From contig JAHQVJ010000249.1 in NCBI GenBank assembly GCA_019634415.1, forward strand, positions 26,293-90,292: a stretch of 64,000 nt of DNA. The letters run 5' to 3'. The DNA comes from Myxococcales bacterium. GTDB taxonomy: Bacteria > Myxococcota_A > UBA796 > GCA-2862545. Below the pieces are notes generated by a model. That model had not been told where the DNA came from, searched no databases, and was given only the letters and a program-made list of their open reading frames with translations. Shown one piece after another: positions 1-8,707 of the stretch. The number at the start of each line of letters is the position of its first letter. The stretch's first letter is position 1. Both the position numbers and the translations under genes were made by a program.

Positions 1-186
1 CAGGAGGCAGACCACCGAGACCGCCTCGACCCGACACGTCAGCACTGTTGGCTCGTGGTTCACCGCATCCCCAGACTCGAGAGGCGCTGGGCTAGCCATC
101 GGATCCGTCCGGTGGCGTTTGACCTCGATGACCACTCCAGTTCCCGCAGACGGATCCGACTAGAGGAGTGTCTTTCAGGAGCATCG

Positions 187-591
187 ATGTCAGCGACCGG
201 ACTGGAGCCGAGCATCGTCGAGATCCTCACCGAGGCGAACGAGGAGGGAGGCTTCCCCTTGTCCTTGGTGAGCACCGATCAGGGACTGCTCGTGGCCTGC
301 GCAGGAGACGAACCCCTCCTCGACGAGAACATCGCGGCACTGACGGCCCTGTTCGACGACGTCGTCCGCCGCTCGAGACGTGATCTGACGCTCACGGCCA
401 TCGACGAGCTCACCATCCGTGACTCCGAGGTCGGAAGACTGGTGGTCCGCCCTCTGAAGACGACGACGCCCCGCATGTTCCTGGTGGTGCGGGTGCCGCG
501 CAGTCGCCCCTGGCGACGCGTGTCCAATCAGCTGGTTCGCGATCTGGAAGCACGGCTGGCCAGCTACGGAGACCTCGCCGTCACCCCCTGA
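187..591 (+). CDS. roadblock/LC7-like small protein
   Basis: The product is 134 residues with the alternating strand and helix pattern of a roadblock/LC7 domain. In bacteria such domains serve as dimeric partners or GAPs of small Ras-like GTPases (MglB is the model). The ATG at 187 is chosen because AGGAG lies at 177-181; a longer reading from 55 has no ribosome site. The fold is inferred from size, composition and the clear roadblock gene 90 bp downstream, so the family call is only moderate. It is cytoplasmic with no signal peptide. No MglA-type GTPase lies in the window, so its partner is unknown. Confidence 0.55.
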   Translation: MSATGLEPSIVEILTEANEEGGFPLSLVSTDQGLLVACAGDEPLLDENIAALTALFDDVVRRSRRDLTLTAIDELTIRDSEVGRLVVRPLKTTTPRMFLVVRVPRSRPWRRVSNQLVRDLEARLASYGDLAVTP

Positions 592-681
592 TCGGGCCTC
601 AAGCACTGCGCCAGACAGTCGATGCCTCGGGTGTACCGGGCGGTGGACACCTCCACTCGACCCCATCCACGGAGCATGCGC

Positions 682-1050
682 ATGTCTCGTACCGATCAGG
701 TCCTCAAGCAGATCAAGACCCTCTCCACCAACACGCCGGACGTCGAAGCGGCCGCCATCGTGGACAACGACGGCCTGATGATCGCGAGCGCCCTCCCCGC
801 CGACATGGACGACGACAGCGTCGCGGCCATGGGTGCGGCACTCCTCGGCCTCGGTGAGCGGATCACCGACGAGCTGGCACGCGGCGACTTCCAGATGGTC
901 ATGGTGCGCGGAGACAGCGGCTACCTGATCCTGGTGCGGTGCGGCCCCGAGGCGGTGCTGAGCGTGCTCGCAGCCAAGGGCGCCAAGCTCGGACTCATCT
1001 TCCTCGACGTGTCTCGCGCCGCCAAGGAAGTCGCCCGCCTGCTCGGCTAG
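682..1050 (+). CDS. roadblock/LC7 domain protein (MglB-like)
   Basis: The 122-residue protein is a single roadblock/LC7 domain. It has a long first helix (DQVLKQIKTL), a central strand containing the typical AAIVDNDGLMIAS segment, a helix (AMGAALLGLGERI) and two closing strands with the LILVRCGPEAVLSVLA pattern. Members dimerise and control Ras-like GTPases involved in polarity and motility in Myxococcota. The start at 682 follows GGAG at 671-674; 676 is a possible alternative. It probably shares a transcript with the gene at 187 and converges on a pseudokinase gene. Confidence 0.8.
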   Translation: MSRTDQVLKQIKTLSTNTPDVEAAAIVDNDGLMIASALPADMDDDSVAAMGAALLGLGERITDELARGDFQMVMVRGDSGYLILVRCGPEAVLSVLAAKGAKLGLIFLDVSRAAKEVARLLG

Positions 1051-1062
1051 TGAGCAGCGAGC

Positions 1063-2136
1063 TCACATGGCGAGCCACACCACCGTGACCGCCGCGAGCA
1101 CCAGCCCGGCACCGAGCAACGGCCACCACCGGAGACGATGACTGGCCTGCATCCTCGGCTGCAGCCCCTCTCGGGACAACAAGCCAGGAATGATGGTCGT
1201 CGACATCTTCGGCGGTGCCTGCTCGTCCAGCGCGAGGGACGGTGCCGCGCGGAGCCCTGGTCGAACCATGGCCATCTCGGCCTCGAGGGTCCCGAAGCTC
1301 GGCACCTCGGACACCTCGTCGACTGGCGCATCGGACTGGCTGGCCGGTCGGTTGCTGGGCGCATCGCCCAGCGCCGCCCCGAACAGTGCAGCAGCCCCCT
1401 CTCTGTGCGAGTCACCGTCGCGGGCCTTCGGGAACACCCGCAGCAGATCCTGCCGGAGATGGCCCACCGTGGCGTACCGAGCCTTGGGGTGGGTCACCAA
1501 CAGGCGCCGCAGGAGGGGAGCGAACAGCGAGGTGGCGTCGCGGCGAGCAGCCAAGTCGTCCAAGCGGCTGGACAGCTCGGGCCGCGCCTCGGTGGCGAAG
1601 GCCCGCTCGTTGGTGAGCATCTCGAACAGCACCACTCCCATGGAGAAGAGATCGGCGCGGCCCCCCACCTTGCCGTCCGGAGACAGCTGCTCGGGTGCCC
1701 CGTAGTGTCGCAGGCGCTCCACGTCCGTCACACCCCTGGACAGCAGATCGTAGCTGCCCAGCTGCACCTGCCCCTCCCGGCTCACCCGGACCGCCCTGGG
1801 CGAGATCGCCAGATGCAGCAAAGGCCCCTGCATGCTGGGATCCGCCCACTGGGCGTGCAGCGCCTCCAACGCGTCGCACAGGCACAGGCACACGTGCAGC
1901 ACCGCGTCCGACGTCGCGCGCAGGTCGTTGCGAGCGAGGTAGTCGAGCACGGTGCCCAGATCGGTTCCGTGGGCCGGCTCCTCCACCACCCACCACCGGC
2001 CGCTACGCTCCACCGAGTCGATCGGCACCAGGTTCGGGTGGCTGGCTTCCTTCAACGCTGTCACCCGCTCCCGCAGCGCGCGCGCTGGCGTCTCCGCACG
2101 AGGTCGCTGCGCTGCTGGATTCCCGCCTCTCCACAT
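1063..2136 (-). CDS. membrane-anchored pseudokinase (STPK fold, catalytic residues lost)
   Basis: The 357-residue protein keeps the protein-kinase C-lobe layout: a DALEALH helix, a degenerate catalytic loop, an APEQ segment near 147 and a DLFSMGVVLFEMLT helix. It lacks what is needed for phosphotransfer. There is no glycine loop or VAIK lysine at the N-terminus; HRDLKPxN is replaced by HLAISP at about 108-113, and DFG by GSYDLL at about 127-132. One transmembrane helix sits at about 336-356. The start at 2136 has GGGAG upstream; an ATG at 2223 in the same frame is possible but has no good ribosome site. A scaffold or allosteric role is inferred. Its 3' end faces the roadblock genes. Confidence 0.75.
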   Translation of the reverse strand: MWRGGNPAAQRPRAETPARALRERVTALKEASHPNLVPIDSVERSGRWWVVEEPAHGTDLGTVLDYLARNDLRATSDAVLHVCLCLCDALEALHAQWADPSMQGPLLHLAISPRAVRVSREGQVQLGSYDLLSRGVTDVERLRHYGAPEQLSPDGKVGGRADLFSMGVVLFEMLTNERAFATEARPELSSRLDDLAARRDATSLFAPLLRRLLVTHPKARYATVGHLRQDLLRVFPKARDGDSHREGAAALFGAALGDAPSNRPASQSDAPVDEVSEVPSFGTLEAEMAMVRPGLRAAPSLALDEQAPPKMSTTIIPGLLSREGLQPRMQASHRLRWWPLLGAGLVLAAVTVVWLAM

Positions 2137-2393
2137 GACCGAGCACTCCCGAACTTGAAGGAGACATCGGATCCTACGCGCGGTTGTTGACCTGCAGCCC
2201 CGAACCTCAGGCGTCGTACTCATGCCACGTGAACTTCCCAGAAAGTAGACACACCAAGCGAATGTGGTGCAGTACCGGGCCTGTAGGCGTAAGCCGACAG
2301 ACGCATCTAGCGTTTCTTGGCATCTAGATGCACAATCTTGTTAGATGCGGCCTCGCCGCCGCGCCGGCCCCTCAACATCACGGAGGCTGTCCC

Positions 2394-3104
2394 GTGTTCG
2401 ACAACATCGGTAAGAACCTCGACGAGGAAGCAAACAAACGCAGCGCAGCCTCCCTGCTGATCACTGCCGCCCTCATCGGCAGCACCGTCGGGATCGGCCT
2501 CCTCCTCGCTGCCCGCGTGGCCGCTCCCGAGCTGTTCGAGGACAACAACGAGGAGATGGTCGAGCTCATCGAGATGGAGGAGATGGACATCGCGCCGCCT
2601 CCTCCACCGCCCCCTCCCCCCGGAGCCGAGGAAGAAGAGGAGGAGGACGAAGAAGAGGAAGAGCCCGACGAGCTCGACGAGGAAGTCGAAGAGCTCAAGG
2701 ACGAGGTCGAAGAGAAGGTCGTGGAGACCGAGAAGTCCGGCGGCGTCGAGGGCGGTGTCGAGGGAGGCGTGGAGGGAGGCGTCGTGGGCGGTGTCGTCGG
2801 TGGCGTCATCGGCGGCACGGGCGTGCGCGTGTTCCACCACTCCGAGCTCGAGGTGAAGAAGCGCGCCACCCTGCGCTATCCCGAGGCCGCCAAGGCCTTG
2901 AACCTGGGGCAGCAGCGCTGCAAGGCCCGGGTGTTCATCGACGAGCGGGGCGTTCCCTACGACGTGTCGGTGGAGGGCTGCCCAGCCGCATTCCACACTG
3001 CCACCAAGCAGGGGATCCTGCAGTGGCGCTGGTATCCGCCGCGGGACGGCAAGAGCAAGGTCAAGGCACAGACCATCATCGCAGTCACCTACCAGATGAA
3101 GTGA
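2394..3104 (+). CDS. TonB-like energy transducer
   Basis: The 236-residue protein has an N-terminal membrane helix at about 17-45, then a Pro run, a very acidic spacer and a Gly-Val repeat, and ends in a TonB-type domain with the RYPEAAK start and a YPP near the C-terminus. It would couple the inner-membrane proton motor encoded next to it to outer-membrane receptors. The start is GTG at 2394 because GGAGG lies at 2382-2386; upstream ATG readings lack a ribosome site. Two cysteines in the C-terminal domain (QRCK and EGCP) could form a disulfide. It is the first gene of the TonB-ExbB-ExbD-ExbD run. Confidence 0.85.
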   Translation: MFDNIGKNLDEEANKRSAASLLITAALIGSTVGIGLLLAARVAAPELFEDNNEEMVELIEMEEMDIAPPPPPPPPPGAEEEEEEDEEEEEPDELDEEVEELKDEVEEKVVETEKSGGVEGGVEGGVEGGVVGGVVGGVIGGTGVRVFHHSELEVKKRATLRYPEAAKALNLGQQRCKARVFIDERGVPYDVSVEGCPAAFHTATKQGILQWRWYPPRDGKSKVKAQTIIAVTYQMK

Positions 3105-3190
3105 AATCCCTGTAGGACGGTGACGACGTGCGCCGTACCTGCTAGTCTCGCGTGCCGTTTGGCACCGGAACCCCAGATGGAGACACACCC

Positions 3191-3919
3191 ATGTTGCTGA
3201 TGCTGCTCGAAGCGGCTGCTCATGCCCAAGAAGAGCCTCAGGTGGGCTTCACCATGCAGGAGATCTGGGCCCACTCCGGGTTCATCGCCCGCTCGGTCAT
3301 CGTCACGCTCCTCGTGATGTTCCTGGGCACCATCGTGGTGTGGGTCGAGCGGAGCATCGCGTTCCGTCGGGCACGCAGTCAGTCCATCCGTCTCCGCAAC
3401 GAGATCATCGGACCCCTGCAGCAAGGCGACGTGGCCGCGGCCCTTCGCATCGCTCAGGACGACCAGTTCAAGCAGGGCTACCTCACGCAGCTCCTGAAGG
3501 CTGGGCTCTCCGAGCTCGACACCGGGGTCAACGCGAACGCCCTTCAGAACGCTCGGCGCGCGGTGGACAAGGCCCACGCCGAGGAGCTCGCCAAGCTCCA
3601 GCGCGGAATGACCATTCTGGCCACCACGGGTTCCACGGCACCGTTCGTCGGACTGTTCGGCACCACCTTCGGCGTCATCAACGCCTTCCAGGGCATGGCC
3701 GAGGCCGGCTCGGGACTCGCCTCCATCTCCGCCGGGATCTCCGAGGCGCTCATCACCACCGGTGTGGGCATCGGTGTGGCCGTCGTGGGCGTGTGGCTGT
3801 TCAACTACTTCAACTTCCGCATCGCCAAGGTGGGCGACGAGCTCAACAGCTCCGAGGCCGACTTCATGCAGTGGGCCAACAAGCTCAACCAAGGCACCGT
3901 GTCTGGAGCGGCCAAGTAG
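3191..3919 (+). CDS. MotA/TolQ/ExbB proton channel family protein
   Basis: The 242-residue inner-membrane protein has three membrane segments: one near 30-50 and two in the second half, which carries the family pattern ATTGSTAPFVGLFGTTFGVI followed by ITTGVGIGVAVVGVW. With ExbD it forms the proton-driven stator that energises TonB. The start at 3191 follows GGAG at 3179-3182; an upstream in-frame ATG at 3152 has no ribosome site. It ends directly against the ATG of the first ExbD gene, so the two are translationally coupled. Confidence 0.92.
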   Translation: MLLMLLEAAAHAQEEPQVGFTMQEIWAHSGFIARSVIVTLLVMFLGTIVVWVERSIAFRRARSQSIRLRNEIIGPLQQGDVAAALRIAQDDQFKQGYLTQLLKAGLSELDTGVNANALQNARRAVDKAHAEELAKLQRGMTILATTGSTAPFVGLFGTTFGVINAFQGMAEAGSGLASISAGISEALITTGVGIGVAVVGVWLFNYFNFRIAKVGDELNSSEADFMQWANKLNQGTVSGAAK

Positions 3920-4345
3920 ATGGGCGCTTCTGTCGGCAAGGGGGGCGGTGGCCCGATGGCCGACATCAACGTCACGCCGTTGATCGACGTGGTGTTGGTG
4001 CTGCTGGTCGTCTTCATGGTGATCACGCCACTGCTGTCGTCTGGCCTTCCGGTGGATCTGCCGATGGCCACGCAGACCGTCACGGTCAACGACGCAGGCC
4101 AGCACGTGGTGATCTCCATGACCAAGGAGGGCACCGTGGCGGTGGATCAAGAGTTCTTCGAGGACCTCGACAACATGATTGCGGCGGTGCGAACCGAGAT
4201 CTACACGAGCCCCGAGCCCAACGAGCGCAAGGTGCTCGTGAAGGCGGACCGCTCGCTCGAGTACGCCAAGGTCCGCGAGGTGCTCGACAAGCTGGCCGAG
4301 AGCAACTTCGCCAGCATCTACATCGCTGCCGGCAAGGAGAAGTAG
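3920..4345 (+). CDS. ExbD/TolR family biopolymer transporter
   Basis: The 141-residue protein has the ExbD hallmark MADINVTPLIDVVLVLLVVFMV: a short cytoplasmic N-terminus followed by one membrane helix whose Asp (in PLID) is the proton-binding residue. A periplasmic alpha/beta domain follows, with the usual KADRSLEY region. The ATG abuts the stop codon of the ExbB gene, which indicates coupled translation. A second ExbD gene follows after 3 bp, so the stator may be built from two different ExbD subunits. Confidence 0.93.
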   Translation: MGASVGKGGGGPMADINVTPLIDVVLVLLVVFMVITPLLSSGLPVDLPMATQTVTVNDAGQHVVISMTKEGTVAVDQEFFEDLDNMIAAVRTEIYTSPEPNERKVLVKADRSLEYAKVREVLDKLAESNFASIYIAAGKEK

Positions 4346-4348
4346 GCC

Positions 4349-5134
4349 ATGGGTGCCCAGCTCGGTTCCGACGGAGCGATGAGCGAGATCAACATGACCC
4401 CGTTGATCGACATCGTGCTCGTGGTCCTCATCATCATGATGGTCAACATCCCGATCCAGATCGAGGAGATGGGGCTCAAGCTGCCGAGCCAGAAGACCAC
4501 GGTCAACAAGAGCAACAACGAGCAGCTGGCCATCGCGCTGTACGCCGACGGCAAGATGGCGCTCAACCGCCGCGCCATGGACCGGCAGGCGATGCTCTAC
4601 GAGCTCACGCGACGCCTTCGCTCGATGGAGAAGAAGAACGTCTTCGTGGACGCGGATCTGTCGCTCGAGTACGGCAACATCGTCGACGCGGTGGACTTGG
4701 CCCGCGAAGCGGGGGCGTTCCAGGTCGGGCTGGCCAAGGCCAAGCCGGATGGACCGCTGCCACCCATCTCCTTCCAGAAGGGCTCCGGCCAGCCGAAGGG
4801 GATCCTGATCGGCGCCATCACCGTGGTGACCGAGGGCGGAGACATCGACGAGGTCAAGGCCGACGAAGCCATGAAGGCCTTGGTGCCCGCCATCCAGGCC
4901 TGCTACTTCAAGCGCCTCGAGGTGCGGCCCGAGCTGACGGGCGCCTACCAGGTGGACTTCGCAGTGGGTCCCCAAGGGGAGCTCCTCGAGGAGCCCGCCA
5001 TCCAGAGCGATCAGGTGAACGACCTCGACCTGCGAGACTGCGTCAAGGCCGTGCTGCCGAAGCTGAAGTTCCTGCCGCTGGGTCGTCAGAAGACGGCTGG
5101 GGTGCGGGTGCCGATCCTGTTCAGCCCAGGGTGA
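4349..5134 (+). CDS. ExbD/TolR protein fused to an AgmX/PglI-type C-terminal domain
   Basis: The 261-residue protein begins as an ExbD (EINMTPLIDIVLVVLIIMMV helix and DADLSLEY motif, about residues 1-130) and continues into a domain at about 165-261 that resembles the AgmX/PglI C-terminal domain. That part has VPAIQACYFKRLEVRPELTG, then VGPQGELLE, and a closing basic LPKLKFLPLG stretch. AgmX/PglI-type domains occur in TonB-like and gliding-motility proteins of Myxococcota. The gene overlaps the following prenyl synthase gene by 4 bp (GTGA). Having a TonB-like domain on the stator subunit is unusual. Confidence 0.8.
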   Translation: MGAQLGSDGAMSEINMTPLIDIVLVVLIIMMVNIPIQIEEMGLKLPSQKTTVNKSNNEQLAIALYADGKMALNRRAMDRQAMLYELTRRLRSMEKKNVFVDADLSLEYGNIVDAVDLAREAGAFQVGLAKAKPDGPLPPISFQKGSGQPKGILIGAITVVTEGGDIDEVKADEAMKALVPAIQACYFKRLEVRPELTGAYQVDFAVGPQGELLEEPAIQSDQVNDLDLRDCVKAVLPKLKFLPLGRQKTAGVRVPILFSPG

Positions 5135-5979
5135 GCGAGCTCGACCTGAGCCACTGGCTCACCCCGAAGCTCCGAGCACTCGACGCCTTCCTGGAGTCAC
5201 GCTTCGAGCAGGTGTGGCCCGAGAGCTTCCGGGAGCCGCTGCGGTACCCGGTGTTCGGGGGCGGCAAGCGGGTGCGGCCCGCCCTGGTGTTCGCCGCCCA
5301 CGAGGCCTGCGCGCCCGCTGCAGACGTGGCTGCTGCCGTGCCTGCGGCCGCCGCCGTGGAGCTGGTGCACACCTACTCGCTGGTGCACGACGACCTTCCG
5401 GCCATGGACGACGACGACGAGCGCCGCGGTCGCCCCACCGTGCACGTCCAGTTCGACGAGGCCACCGCGATCCTGGTGGGCGACGCCCTGCTCACCGAGG
5501 CCTTCGGGATCCTCGCCGACGGCACCGGCACCGCCGAGCAGCGCATCGCGCAGGTCCAGTGCCTGGCGCGGGCGGCTGGGCACGCTGGAATGGTGGGCGG
5601 CCAGGTGGGCGACATCGCGGGCGGTGTGAGCGACGTGGACGCGCTGAAGCGGGTGCACGCCGCCAAGACGGGCGCGCTGATCCGATCGAGCTGCGTGCTC
5701 GGCGGGCTGGCCGCCTCCGCCGATCCGGCCACCCTGGAGTCCCTCGACGCCTACGGTACGGCGGTGGGCCTGGCGTTCCAGCTGGCCGACGATGTGCTCG
5801 ACGCCGACGAGGACGCGGGCGACGACGGGCCTCCCAGCTACGTGAGCTTGATGGGGGTGCAGCGCACGCGGGCACTGGCCCGCGAGCTCGTGACCGACGC
5901 CTTGGGTCACCTGGACGGGCTGCCGCAGCCCACCGCTCTGCGGGCCCTGGCTCGCTTCATCGTGGACCGCCGGAGCTGA
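5131..5979 (+). CDS. ispA: polyprenyl (farnesyl/geranylgeranyl) diphosphate synthase
   Basis: The 282-residue protein is an all-helical trans-prenyltransferase. It has GGGKRVRPALV for substrate binding, the first Asp-rich motif DDLPAMDDDDERRG and the second motif QLADDVLDADED, all with Mg-binding Asp residues. It condenses IPP with allylic diphosphates to make C15-C20 precursors for quinones and lipid carriers. The start is GTG at 5131, overlapping the previous stop by 4 bp. The ispA symbol reflects size and motif pattern; exact chain length cannot be read from sequence. TlyA follows immediately. Confidence 0.9.
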   Translation: MSELDLSHWLTPKLRALDAFLESRFEQVWPESFREPLRYPVFGGGKRVRPALVFAAHEACAPAADVAAAVPAAAAVELVHTYSLVHDDLPAMDDDDERRGRPTVHVQFDEATAILVGDALLTEAFGILADGTGTAEQRIAQVQCLARAAGHAGMVGGQVGDIAGGVSDVDALKRVHAAKTGALIRSSCVLGGLAASADPATLESLDAYGTAVGLAFQLADDVLDADEDAGDDGPPSYVSLMGVQRTRALARELVTDALGHLDGLPQPTALRALARFIVDRRS

Positions 5980-5981
5980 TC

Positions 5982-6722
5982 CTGGGACGCAAGGTCCGCC
6001 TCGATCGGCTGCTGGTGGATCGTGGGCTCGCCCCATCCCGCCAGCAAGCGCGCCAGCTCATCGAGGAGGGGAAGGTCCTGGTGGGTGGCATACCCGCGGT
6101 CAAGCCCGCGGCACAGATCGACCTCGACCGCGGGGTCACGCTGCGAGACGACACCCACCAGTGGGTGGGTCGCGGTGCCCGCAAGCTGCTCGGGGTGCTC
6201 GAGCCATTGGCGGTGGACCCCACAGGTGCGATCTGCGCCGATCTGGGCGCGAGCACCGGTGGCTTCACCGAGGTCCTGCTGCATCGAGGTGCCGAGCGCG
6301 TCTACGCCGTGGACGTGGGGCGCAGCCAGCTGCACGAGCGCCTGGCCGCCGACCAGCGCGTGATCGTGATGGACGGGATCAACGCCCGGCACCTACGCGG
6401 GCTGCCCGAGCCCATCGATCTGTTGGTGGCCGATCTGTCGTTCATCTCCATCGTGAAGGTGCTCCCCGCCATCGCCCGGGTGCTGCGCCCCTTCGGGGAG
6501 GCCGTGCTGCTCGTGAAGCCTCAGTTCGAGGTGGGCAAGGCCCGGGTGGGCAGCGGCGGCCGCGTGCGCGACGAAGCCGATCGGCAGGGAGCCATCGCGC
6601 AGGTGCAGCAGGCCACCGAGGCCATGGGCTTCACCGTGCTCGGCAGCCTGGACTCCCCCGTTGCGGGAGCTCGATCCGGAAACGTGGAGCACTTCCTCCA
6701 CGTTCGGCGCGCGCAGCGCTAA
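5982..6722 (+). CDS. tlyA: TlyA family rRNA methyltransferase (S4 plus FtsJ-like domain)
   Basis: The protein is about 246 residues, with an N-terminal S4 RNA-binding domain (KVRLDRLLVDRGLAPSR, residues 4-65) and a Rossmann methyltransferase with DLGASTGGFTE for S-adenosylmethionine and a DLSFISI catalytic strand. TlyA proteins 2'-O-methylate rRNA. No ATG, GTG or TTG fits: the open frame begins inside the ispA gene. The best initiation is CTG at 5982, six bases after GGAG at 5972-5975, right behind the ispA stop. ATC at 5979 is the alternative. The start call is therefore weak although the gene itself is secure. Confidence 0.85.
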   Translation: MGRKVRLDRLLVDRGLAPSRQQARQLIEEGKVLVGGIPAVKPAAQIDLDRGVTLRDDTHQWVGRGARKLLGVLEPLAVDPTGAICADLGASTGGFTEVLLHRGAERVYAVDVGRSQLHERLAADQRVIVMDGINARHLRGLPEPIDLLVADLSFISIVKVLPAIARVLRPFGEAVLLVKPQFEVGKARVGSGGRVRDEADRQGAIAQVQQATEAMGFTVLGSLDSPVAGARSGNVEHFLHVRRAQR

Positions 6723-6750
6723 TCTGAGGGGGCCGACCCCCAGGTGATCC

Positions 6751-8688
6751 ATGCTCCGAACCCTCTTGGTGCTCACCACCCTGCCCTCTTGCACCTACAT
6801 CACGCAGAGCGAGTACGAAGCGCAGCTGCTGCTCCGCGACGATGACCAGGACGGCTTCACCGTTGGCGACGGGGACTGCGACGACCAGAACCCCGACGCC
6901 TACCCCGGCCGCGCCGAGATCGCCTACGACGGTGCCGACAACGACTGCATGGGCGACGGCGACCTCATCGACTTCGACGCGGACGGCTTCGACGACGAGC
7001 GCTTCGGCGGAGACGACTGCCGCGATCAAGACCCCACCGTGCGCCCCAACGCCAGCGATCCCCCCTACGACGGCCGGGATCAGGACTGCGGCAAGAACAA
7101 CGACTTCGACGCAGACGGCGACGGCTACATGCCCGACAGCGTCAGCGAAGCGGAGGTGGCCGCCTACAGCGCCGAGTGGAACGTGGAGATCGACCGGGTC
7201 TACGGCGACTGCGACGACTTCGACGACGCGGTCTACCCCGGCGCTCCGGGGGAGCTGCCCTACGACGGCGTCGACACCAACTGCGACGGCGCCAACGACT
7301 TCGATGCCGACTCCGACGGCTTCCCGATCCCCGACGACTGCCTCGACATGCGCGACGACGACATCGACCTTGCACCCGCCGACGTCTACCCCGGCGCCAA
7401 GGATCCCTTCTACGACGGCTACGACAGCGACTGTGGCCAAGACAACGACTTCGACGCAGACGGCGACGGCTTCGTGGCCGACGGCGAGCTCGCTGCCTTC
7501 AACGCCTACAACAACCTGTACGGCTACGACATCGTCGCGGGAGCCGACGACTGCGACGACACCAACCCCAACGTGCATCCCGAGGCCGTCGAGATCGTCG
7601 GCGACGCCAACGACCAGAACTGCGACAACCGCCTGAACAGCGGCCCATGGGCAGCGGTGCCCTTCGACTGGCAAGCGCCGCGCTCGCCGCGGCTGGTTCA
7701 CACGGGCAGCCACTTCGTGCTCGCCACCACCGCCGACGAGCTCGATGACGGCATCAATGCCCTCGACAACGTGGTCACGGCACTCGTGGTGGACGATCTG
7801 CCCACCTCGCCCCCCGCCTACACCGATCGGCTGACGGTGCTGGGCCCCGACGCCGTCGAGCCCCTCGATGCGGGCCTGGGGCTGACGGCCACTGCCAACG
7901 GCTTCGCCGTCGGTAGCGTCGACGCACGCGCAGCGGACCGCACCTTCTCGCTGCTGCGCACCTACGACTTCGACGGCACCAGCTTCGGACTCGACACGAG
8001 TGCCCTGGACTCCTTCGACGGCCTCCCGTTCACCGCGGCGGCCACCGACGTGATCACGGTGGGCACGGTGCAATGGATCTGGAGCTGTGGCGACCAGGTC
8101 CTGCAAGCCACTCGCGGCTCCGACATGGCCACCGCGAGCGCAGCCCTGACCTTCGAGGCCACCGGCTGCGTGGCACACGCTTCGGGCACCAGCGGCACCG
8201 TCTGCGGACCCACCGCCTGCGAGACCTTCGACTTCGCGCCTGCGACCCCCAGCCTCACCAGCGCCACGAACCAGCCCTTCTCGGGCTTCGCGTTCCAGCG
8301 GCTGCAGCGCCACGGCGACCTGGTCACCGGCGTGGGCGTCACCAGCGGACTGACGGTGTTCAGCCCCACCACCTCCGTCTCCTACCTGAATGCGCTGTCG
8401 GTGAGCCAGGCGGTGGCCGTGGAGCAAGACGGCACCTGGCTGGTGGCCCTGGTGGAAGGAAGCGGGCCCTCGGCGAGGGTGCGCGTGGGATGGGCAGACG
8501 CAGGAGGGGCCAGCCTCGTCTCTGCAACCCAGCCGTTGGAGCTGGGCCAGTACATCGAGCCGTACCCTCTGGAGGTTGCGCTGGCGTCCACCAGCAACCG
8601 ACTGCTGGTGGCAGCCACCGTTGGTGACGACGCCTCCGGGTCGCCACCCGACCTGGTGGCGCTCATGGTGCTCGAGCCCCCTCCCTGA
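6751..8688 (+). CDS. MopE-like lipoprotein with repeated metal-binding motifs
   Basis: The 645-residue secreted protein begins with a short lipoprotein-type signal ending in LPSC (Cys near residue 14). Residues of about 25-290 hold five units of the putative metal-binding MopE-type motif, each with DGDCDD, YPG, a YDG segment and a DxDC, joined by DFDADGDG calcium-binding-like loops. The remaining 350 residues look like a beta-rich domain that I cannot name. MopE-like proteins are abundant on myxobacterial cell surfaces; metal or Ca binding is inferred from the acidic loops. A smaller relative lies at 14607. It converges on the S41 protease gene with 19 bp between. Confidence 0.75.
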   Translation: MLRTLLVLTTLPSCTYITQSEYEAQLLLRDDDQDGFTVGDGDCDDQNPDAYPGRAEIAYDGADNDCMGDGDLIDFDADGFDDERFGGDDCRDQDPTVRPNASDPPYDGRDQDCGKNNDFDADGDGYMPDSVSEAEVAAYSAEWNVEIDRVYGDCDDFDDAVYPGAPGELPYDGVDTNCDGANDFDADSDGFPIPDDCLDMRDDDIDLAPADVYPGAKDPFYDGYDSDCGQDNDFDADGDGFVADGELAAFNAYNNLYGYDIVAGADDCDDTNPNVHPEAVEIVGDANDQNCDNRLNSGPWAAVPFDWQAPRSPRLVHTGSHFVLATTADELDDGINALDNVVTALVVDDLPTSPPAYTDRLTVLGPDAVEPLDAGLGLTATANGFAVGSVDARAADRTFSLLRTYDFDGTSFGLDTSALDSFDGLPFTAAATDVITVGTVQWIWSCGDQVLQATRGSDMATASAALTFEATGCVAHASGTSGTVCGPTACETFDFAPATPSLTSATNQPFSGFAFQRLQRHGDLVTGVGVTSGLTVFSPTTSVSYLNALSVSQAVAVEQDGTWLVALVEGSGPSARVRVGWADAGGASLVSATQPLELGQYIEPYPLEVALASTSNRLLVAATVGDDASGSPPDLVALMVLEPPP

Positions 8689-8707
8689 TCCACCGGCCTC
8701 CGAGCGG

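Noticed and set aside
2736..2815. Gly-Val codon repeat as a separate regulatory repeat
   Set aside because: It is in frame within the TonB gene and encodes the flexible spacer.
3089..4975. 628-residue leftward ORF opposite the ExbB/ExbD genes
   Set aside because: His/Val/Gly/Leu shadow composition typical of antisense GC-rich frames, no start signal and no domain.
3340..5130. Long Arg/His-rich frame running through the ExbB and ExbD genes into ispA
   Set aside because: It is the open third-position frame of GC-rich genes; only the part from 5131 (IspA) has natural composition.
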